A stretch of 19,148 bases of DNA from Actinomycetota bacterium (GTDB taxonomy: Bacteria > Actinomycetota > Actinomycetes > S36-B12 > UBA5976). Location: contig JAFMIT010000020.1 of assembly GCA_017853815.1 (NCBI GenBank), positions 1 to 19,148 on the forward strand, read 5' to 3'. The notes under the pieces are model-generated. The model had not been told where the DNA came from and ran no database searches. It saw nothing but the letters and a program-made list of their open reading frames with translations. Shown one piece after another: positions 14,598 to 19,148 of the stretch; the stretch's first letter is position 1, and every line of letters starts with the position of its first letter. Both the position numbers and the translations under genes were made by a program.

Positions 14598-15559
14598 TGG
14601 CCGGCCCAAATCGTGGTTTAGGTAAAGGTATTGGGGCGCTAATCCCCAATGTTGCTCAGCCAGACCAGAAACCTGCCGCAACAAACGCTTCTACATCGAC
14701 AGATACACAAGTAAATGTCCAAAATGAAGCGGCTTCAGTTGGGGCGCATGTGGACTCTGCGGTCTACAGCGAAATCGAAATCAGTCGGATCACGCCGAAT
14801 CCTCGCCAGCCCCGCTCAGTTTTTGATGAAGAAGCGATGGCCGAGCTCGTGCACTCACTTAAAGAGATTGGCTTGCTACAACCAATCGTTGTGCGACCAA
14901 TCGCCACCACTCCAGCCGGACATGATTTTGAGATCGTTGCTGGCGAACGTCGTTGGCGTGCATCTCAAGAGGCCGGCTTCACTCGGATTCCAGCAATCAT
15001 TCGCCAAACCAACGACGATGTCCTGCTCCGCGATTCGCTACTCGAAAACCTTCACCGCGCCCAACTCAACGCTCTAGAAGAAGCTGCTGCCTACTCGCAG
15101 CTGCTTCAGGACTTTGGCTGTACTCAAGACGAACTCAGTGCTCGCATCGGTCGGTCGCGTCCCCAAATTTCAAACACCATACGTTTGCTTCGTCTACCAA
15201 CTGCGGTCCAGCGTCGAGTTGCAGCAGGCATTTTGAGTGCCGGACATGCGCGTGCGCTGTTGTCGTTGCCTACCGAAAAAGACATGGAAGCGCTAGCAAC
15301 TCGAATTGTCGCTGAAGGCCTCTCCGTTCGTGCGACTGAAGAAATTGTCGCTTTGGGTGGTGAGCGTGAACCAAAACAAAAGCGCAAGAAGAACAACGCA
15401 CCCGAAACGCATGGTCTTACCGACATCGCTGAACGCCTGTCAGATCGACTAGAGACGCGCGTCAAAGTTGATATGCAGCGCCATAAAGGTCACATCACGA
15501 TCGATTTTGCGACATTCGCTGACTTGCAACGCATTGTTGACATCATCGAGAGCGAATAA
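14597..15559 (+). CDS. parB: Chromosome-partitioning protein ParB
   Basis: CTP-dependent DNA clamp that loads at parS and spreads, 320 residues from a GTG that overlaps the parA stop (TAGTG). The N-terminus MAGPNRGLGKGIGALIP is the usual ParA-contacting start. A low-complexity linker follows (about 20-52). The CTP-binding domain has GERRWRAS (116-123) and ENLHRAQLN (150-158). The helix-turn-helix for parS is about 173-200 (CTQDELSARIGRSRPQISNTIRLL). The C-terminal dimer domain is after about 265, following a basic KQKRKKNN link. Length and layout are normal. It ends in a TAA within GAATAACC, which bears on the start of the next gene. Confidence 0.96.
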   Translation: MAGPNRGLGKGIGALIPNVAQPDQKPAATNASTSTDTQVNVQNEAASVGAHVDSAVYSEIEISRITPNPRQPRSVFDEEAMAELVHSLKEIGLLQPIVVRPIATTPAGHDFEIVAGERRWRASQEAGFTRIPAIIRQTNDDVLLRDSLLENLHRAQLNALEEAAAYSQLLQDFGCTQDELSARIGRSRPQISNTIRLLRLPTAVQRRVAAGILSAGHARALLSLPTEKDMEALATRIVAEGLSVRATEEIVALGGEREPKQKRKKNNAPETHGLTDIAERLSDRLETRVKVDMQRHKGHITIDFATFADLQRIVDIIESE

Positions 15560-16467
15560 CCATCAGTTCTCTTCAACGCACTGAACATGTTCGTCGCTCA
15601 CTTCTTGCGACAGATCTTGATGGAACTTTCCTCAACTCAGCAGGCGCGGTAACAGAAGAAAATCGTCTCGCAGTCAAAAAAGCCAATGAAAATGGCTTAA
15701 ATATTGCATTTGTTACAGGCCGGCCCGCTCGCTGGCTGCGTGGAGTAGCTGAAGCGGCCGACCATTACGCCCTGATGATTGGCGGCAATGGTGGATTCAT
15801 TGCGGACATGCACAACATGCAGGTCATCGCCAACAATCCGCTTGGCACTGACGCCGCTCTTCAAGCTGTAGAACGAGTGCTGGAGATGTTCCCCGACGCG
15901 ACTTTCGGAATCGAACGTTCTTTCATTGGCATGCCAATCGCACAATCTCGCTCTGAGAACTATGACGAAATGCGCGTCGACAAACTCTCGGAATATGAAT
16001 TTGCAGTGACACCTGGATACGTCGCTGCCTGGAAGATCGCTGACGACATTCCTGTCGCGCCGATTGAAGAACTAGTCCGACTCAGCGACATCACGAAACT
16101 GATTATCAAACCGGCCGACCCAACAGGGTGGAACTCAGACACGTGGCTTGCAGCGATCGCGCCACACGTGCGCGACATCGTCCAAGTGACTCATGCATCG
16201 CAAGAAATTGTGCTTGCCGAAATCTCAGCCTTAGGTGTCACCAAAGCGACAGCGCTTGCGCAACTCGCTACATCGTTGGGACTCACTGCCGCCGACACCG
16301 TGGCTGTCGGTGACATGCCCAACGACGTTCCCATGCTCGAATGGGCAGGTGAAGCGTGGACGGTAGCCAACGCTCACCCTGAGGTGCGGGCGGTTACGAC
16401 CAATGTTCTTGCCCACCATGACGACAGCCCGGTCGCTGATCTCATCGAAGACATATTGGCGCGTTAA
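15556..16467 (+). CDS. HAD-superfamily (Cof-type) hydrolase; no usual start codon
   Basis: Haloacid-dehalogenase-like phosphatase of the Cof/IIB type. It has motif I DLDGTFLN from 15613, motif II TGRP in IAFVTGRPARWLR, Lys in GVTKATALAQL and motif IV GDMPNDVPML. The substrate is unknown; relatives act on sugar phosphates and cofactors. The frame opens at 15541 (TGA just before), but between there and motif I there is no ATG, GTG or TTG; the first in-frame ATG (15775) would remove motif I. ATA at 15556 is the best guess: it overlaps the parB stop as ATAA, which looks like a changed ATGA junction. ATC 15562 is an alternative. If ATA is used the protein is 303 residues. The fold and function are certain enough; the start is not. 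Confidence 0.75.
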   Translation: MTISSLQRTEHVRRSLLATDLDGTFLNSAGAVTEENRLAVKKANENGLNIAFVTGRPARWLRGVAEAADHYALMIGGNGGFIADMHNMQVIANNPLGTDAALQAVERVLEMFPDATFGIERSFIGMPIAQSRSENYDEMRVDKLSEYEFAVTPGYVAAWKIADDIPVAPIEELVRLSDITKLIIKPADPTGWNSDTWLAAIAPHVRDIVQVTHASQEIVLAEISALGVTKATALAQLATSLGLTAADTVAVGDMPNDVPMLEWAGEAWTVANAHPEVRAVTTNVLAHHDDSPVADLIEDILAR

Positions 16468-16520
16468 TCGTGAAACATTCTTTACCAAACACCCTCGTCA
16501 AGCCGTAGCGAGACGACTAG

Positions 16521-16550
16521 CCTCCGTCCGCACCTAACCAACCGCGGAGG
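16521..16550 (+). promoter_or_regulatory. Hairpin over the trpB ribosome binding site
   Basis: CCTCCG (16521-16526) can pair with CGGAGG (16545-16550), six base pairs plus a possible G-U at the base, with an 18-base loop. The right arm contains GGAGG, the ribosome binding site five bases before the trpB ATG. When formed, the stem would block translation start. It may be regulatory, or a chance result of a strong binding site. Confidence 0.5.
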
Positions 16551-16555
16551 TATTC

Positions 16556-17935
16556 ATGGACGAGAGTGTCCACCAACACAAGTTCACGCTGACTGAAGAT
16601 CAGATGCCCACCCAGTGGTACAACATCATTCCTGATCTTCCCAGCCCTCCACCGCCTGCGCTGCACCCAGGAACTTTGCAGCCAGCTGGTCCCGAGGACT
16701 TTTTGCCACTTTTCCCGATGGACTTGATCCTTCAGGAGGTCTCGCAGGATAGTTACATCGATATCCCTGGCGCTGTGTTGGACATTTACCGCCAATGGCG
16801 TCCTTCGCCGCTGTTCCGTGCCCACCGACTTGAGAAGCTTCTCGGCACGCCAGCCAAGATTTACTACAAGTTCGAAGGCCAATCCCCAGCTGGCTCACAC
16901 AAGACCAACACCTCGGTTCCACAGGCTTACTACAACGCCATCGCAGGTGTGAAGAAGCTGACCACCGAGACTGGCGCTGGTCAATGGGGTACTGCACTGT
17001 CATTCGCGACTGCGCTGTTCGGTCTTGAGTGCGAGGTGTGGCAGGTTGGTGCTTCGTACGACGCGAAGCCTTACCGTCGCTTGATGATGGAGGTTTACGG
17101 CGCCAAGGTGCACCGTTCACCATCAAACCTCACGGCAGCTGGTCGCGCGTTCTACGACGTCAATCCAAACCACCCAGGCTCGCTCGGCATCGCGATTTCG
17201 GAAGCTGTCGAAGTGGCAGCACAGGATCCTGAAATCCGTTACGCGCTGGGCTCAGTGCTCAATCACGTGCTCATGCATCAGACGATCATTGGCGAAGAAG
17301 CTCTCTTGCAGATGCAGATGGCGGGCGATACCCCTACGCACATTGTCGGTTGCACCGGTGGCGGTTCGAACTTTGGTGGTCTGTCATTCCCATTCTTGCG
17401 CGAAAAGATGGCGGGCAAGATGGATCCGAAGATCATTGCTGTCGAGCCAGAATCCTGCCCATCGCTGACCAAGGGCGTGTACGCCTACGACTTCGGCGAC
17501 ACCGCAGGCATGACTCCGCTTATGAAGATGCACACCCTCGGACGCAACTTCGTTCCAGACCCAATCCACGCTGGTGGTCTGCGCTACCACGGCATGGCAC
17601 CTTTGATCAGCCACATCTACGAGCTTGGCCTCATGGAAGCAATTGCAGTTCCACAGACCGAATGCTTCGAGGCTGCCATCAAGTTTGCTCGCACCGAAGG
17701 CATCGTCCCTGCACCAGAGCCAACGCACGCAATTGCAGCAGCAATCCGTCAGGCTCTTGTCGCGAAGGAAACAGGCGAAGAAACCGTGATCCTCACTGCG
17801 CTGTGCGGTCACGGCCACTTCGATCTCGCTGCCTACGAAGAATTCCTCGGCGGACGCATGAAGGATGAAAATGCGGACGATTCACGTTTCGCAGAATCCA
17901 TCGACGAAGTCAAGGCATTCCCAATCAACAACTAA
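16556..17935 (+). CDS. trpB: Tryptophan synthase beta chain, TrpB2 type
   Basis: PLP enzyme that joins indole and serine to tryptophan, 459 residues. It is the longer TrpB2 form rather than the usual TrpB1 of about 400: it has an N-terminal proline-rich extension (PDLPSPPPPALHPG), then RPSPLFRAHRLEKLLGTPA, the PLP lysine in AGSHKTN (Lys116), a catalytic Glu138 in TTETGAGQWG and the phosphate loop CTGGGSNFGG. TrpB2 enzymes often work without TrpA, and no trpA or other trp gene is nearby. GGAGG lies just before the ATG. It is separated from the HAD gene by 88 bases and is followed by a strong terminator, so it may be its own unit. Free indole, O-phosphoserine or serine deamination have been proposed for this type. 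Confidence 0.95.
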   Translation: MDESVHQHKFTLTEDQMPTQWYNIIPDLPSPPPPALHPGTLQPAGPEDFLPLFPMDLILQEVSQDSYIDIPGAVLDIYRQWRPSPLFRAHRLEKLLGTPAKIYYKFEGQSPAGSHKTNTSVPQAYYNAIAGVKKLTTETGAGQWGTALSFATALFGLECEVWQVGASYDAKPYRRLMMEVYGAKVHRSPSNLTAAGRAFYDVNPNHPGSLGIAISEAVEVAAQDPEIRYALGSVLNHVLMHQTIIGEEALLQMQMAGDTPTHIVGCTGGGSNFGGLSFPFLREKMAGKMDPKIIAVEPESCPSLTKGVYAYDFGDTAGMTPLMKMHTLGRNFVPDPIHAGGLRYHGMAPLISHIYELGLMEAIAVPQTECFEAAIKFARTEGIVPAPEPTHAIAAAIRQALVAKETGEETVILTALCGHGHFDLAAYEEFLGGRMKDENADDSRFAESIDEVKAFPINN

Positions 17936-17946
17936 CGCGCACCTCT

Positions 17947-17978
17947 CAATAGCCCCGGCGTTTTCGTCGGGGCTATTG
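17947..17978 (+). terminator. Strong intrinsic terminator after trpB
   Basis: A 14-bp stem (one G-U) between 17947-17960 and 17965-17978 around a TTTT loop, with the GC-rich centre AGCCCCGGCG and then TTATT on the 3' side. It begins 11 bases after the trpB stop. It ends only seven bases before the next start codon. Confidence 0.92.
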
Positions 17979-17985
17979 TTATTAG

Positions 17986-19148
17986 GTGAAGCTCCTCAAA
18001 GTTGTCGCTGTCCTATTACTGACTCTTCTTGCAATTCCAGCGGTCCACGCGAGCAACGAAGGCGACGCCATCACCAGCATGCAGATTGCCATGGCGGTGA
18101 ACTCGGATGCTTCGTTAGAGATTTCTGAAGCTATCACGTACAACACCAACGGAACTGGCCATGGAATTTTTCGCGCAATTCCTCAGCTCGACAATCTGCC
18201 AAACAACAAACAAGTTGTGTACAAAGTAACGGTGCTTGAAGTTCTTCAAGACGGTCAGCCAGCTCAAGTTGAGTATTCAGACGATGGCGACTACCTCGTC
18301 TTGCGCATCGGCAACCCAGACGTCGAAATCACCGGCAGTCACGATTACGTCATCACATACTCCGTTCAAGGTGCGGTCGCGGACAAATCTCCAACCGATC
18401 CAAACAACAACCTTGAGCTCAACTGGGACATCATCGGAAATCAGTGGGATGTGCCGATCTTGGATGCGACCGCTGACATTTGGTTGCCTTCAACCGCTGC
18501 ATCGGCCGAATGTGTGTATGGACCGGATGGTTCGCTCACACCTTGTGAGAATACGAATGAACCGGATGCACTTCACTACAGCTTCAAGAATCTCAACGCC
18601 TTTAATTCAGCAACAATCAACGTGCAGCTTGCCCCGACGGCGTTCACCTCTTACACACCACAAACCATTCGTGATGCACCGAATTTTGCAAAAGACTTTG
18701 CTGCGGGCGCACCAATCGGTCTCGCTCTCGGACTAGTCCTTGCGGCCGTAATTCTGTTCATTGCACGCCGTCGCCGACAGGCAACAACCACCGCAACCAT
18801 CAAAGATTTTGTTCGCTTCGAAATCCCACGCAATCTGCGACCCGCAGAAATTGCCGCCGCCTGGCACGGCAGCCTCGACACCAAAGCGTTCACTGCCACC
18901 ATGCTTGATTTTGCAACCCGCGGCATCGTGCTCCTTGAACTCAACGAATCTGACGAACTTGTGATTAAACGCGGCGATCCCACCAAGCCAATGGCCGACT
19001 GGGAACGTGGACTGCTTGACTCTGTGCTCGCAGGTCAATTCTCGGCAACTCTCGGTGAGTACCAACCTCACATTGCTGAGGCTGTTAACAGTGCGAGCGA
19101 CCTACTCGTTGCCCATGCCGTCACAACGGGCATCCGAAATCCAAACCA
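17986..19148 (+). CDS. DUF2207 membrane protein, 3' end cut by window
   Basis: 387 visible codons from GTG 17986 with no stop before the window edge. Residues 1-22 form a clear signal peptide (KLLKVVAVLLLTLLAIP, then AVHA). The extracellular DUF2207 domain (about 25-235) has the family's FRAIP near 62-66 and LNWDIIGNQWDVPI near 145-158. A transmembrane helix follows (about 242-260), stopped by RRRR, then a cytoplasmic part with LRPAEIAAAWHG. DUF2207 proteins are predicted membrane proteins of unknown function, common in actinobacteria. A stop codon (TAG) lies directly before the GTG, and there is no ribosome binding site. With the terminator only seven bases upstream, a leaderless message is possible. 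Confidence 0.87.
   Translation, partial: MKLLKVVAVLLLTLLAIPAVHASNEGDAITSMQIAMAVNSDASLEISEAITYNTNGTGHGIFRAIPQLDNLPNNKQVVYKVTVLEVLQDGQPAQVEYSDDGDYLVLRIGNPDVEITGSHDYVITYSVQGAVADKSPTDPNNNLELNWDIIGNQWDVPILDATADIWLPSTAASAECVYGPDGSLTPCENTNEPDALHYSFKNLNAFNSATINVQLAPTAFTSYTPQTIRDAPNFAKDFAAGAPIGLALGLVLAAVILFIARRRRQATTTATIKDFVRFEIPRNLRPAEIAAAWHGSLDTKAFTATMLDFATRGIVLLELNESDELVIKRGDPTKPMADWERGLLDSVLAGQFSATLGEYQPHIAEAVNSASDLLVAHAVTTGIRNPN

Noticed and set aside
16468..16480. CGTGAAACA after the HAD gene as a parS
   Set aside because: Only half the palindrome is present; the left arm is missing.
1..19148. CRISPR arrays, insertion sequences, prophage genes, tRNA or rRNA genes
   Set aside because: None seen: no regular spaced repeats, no transposase or integrase motifs, no clover-leaf sequence, and the gene order is that of a conserved core region.

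Overview
This window is the chromosomal replication-origin region of an actinobacterium. The evidence is the gene set and order (DUF3566 - gyrA - gyrB - dciA/DUF721 - recF - dnaN - vWA - dnaA on the minus strand; rpmH - rnpA - yidD - yidC - jag - rsmG - parA - parB - HAD on the plus strand), the DUF3566 gene directly after gyrA, the actinobacterial style of RecF, DnaA and GyrA, and frequent GTG starts. Base composition looks close to 50% GC by eye, low for the phylum, which would fit a small aquatic lineage. I cannot name a family from the sequence alone.

Layout. 1-4763 (minus): the topoisomerase operon gyrB-gyrA-DUF3566, with its own leader carrying a strong inverted repeat. gyrA is interrupted by a one-base deletion near 1082. 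5012-7771 (minus): a tight dnaN-recF-dciA operon whose genes overlap; the gnd gene often found here in actinobacteria is absent. 7860-8471 (minus): a small von Willebrand A protein with a strong terminator, placed between oriC and dnaN. 8472-8932: the main oriC candidate, with DnaA boxes in both orientations, a run of five DnaA-trios next to two boxes, and a perfect 14-bp palindrome. 8933-10372 (minus): dnaA. 10373-10663: divergent dnaA/rpmH control region with a second DnaA-box cluster. 10664-16467 (plus): ribosomal protein L34, RNase P protein, membrane insertion factors, the KH/R3H RNA-binding protein, the 16S rRNA methyltransferase RsmG, ParA, ParB and a HAD phosphatase. Two excellent parS sites lie in the first codons of rsmG and parA, and a third, one base off, lies in rnpA. 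16556-17935 (plus): a stand-alone TrpB2-type tryptophan synthase beta chain behind a hairpin that would hide its ribosome binding site. 17986-end (plus): a secreted/membrane DUF2207 protein, cut by the window edge.

How it works together. DnaA binds the boxes and opens DNA at the trio element. DciA (DUF721) is the probable loader partner of the replicative helicase, DnaN is the clamp, RecF repairs gaps, and gyrase removes the supercoils. ParA/ParB with parS then move the new origins apart. Nothing here looks like a recently acquired island. The interest lies in details: a clean DnaA-trio unwinding element with boxes on both sides of dnaA, an open RnpA frame that encloses rpmH, a HAD gene with no usual start codon, the gyrA frameshift, and several leader hairpins.
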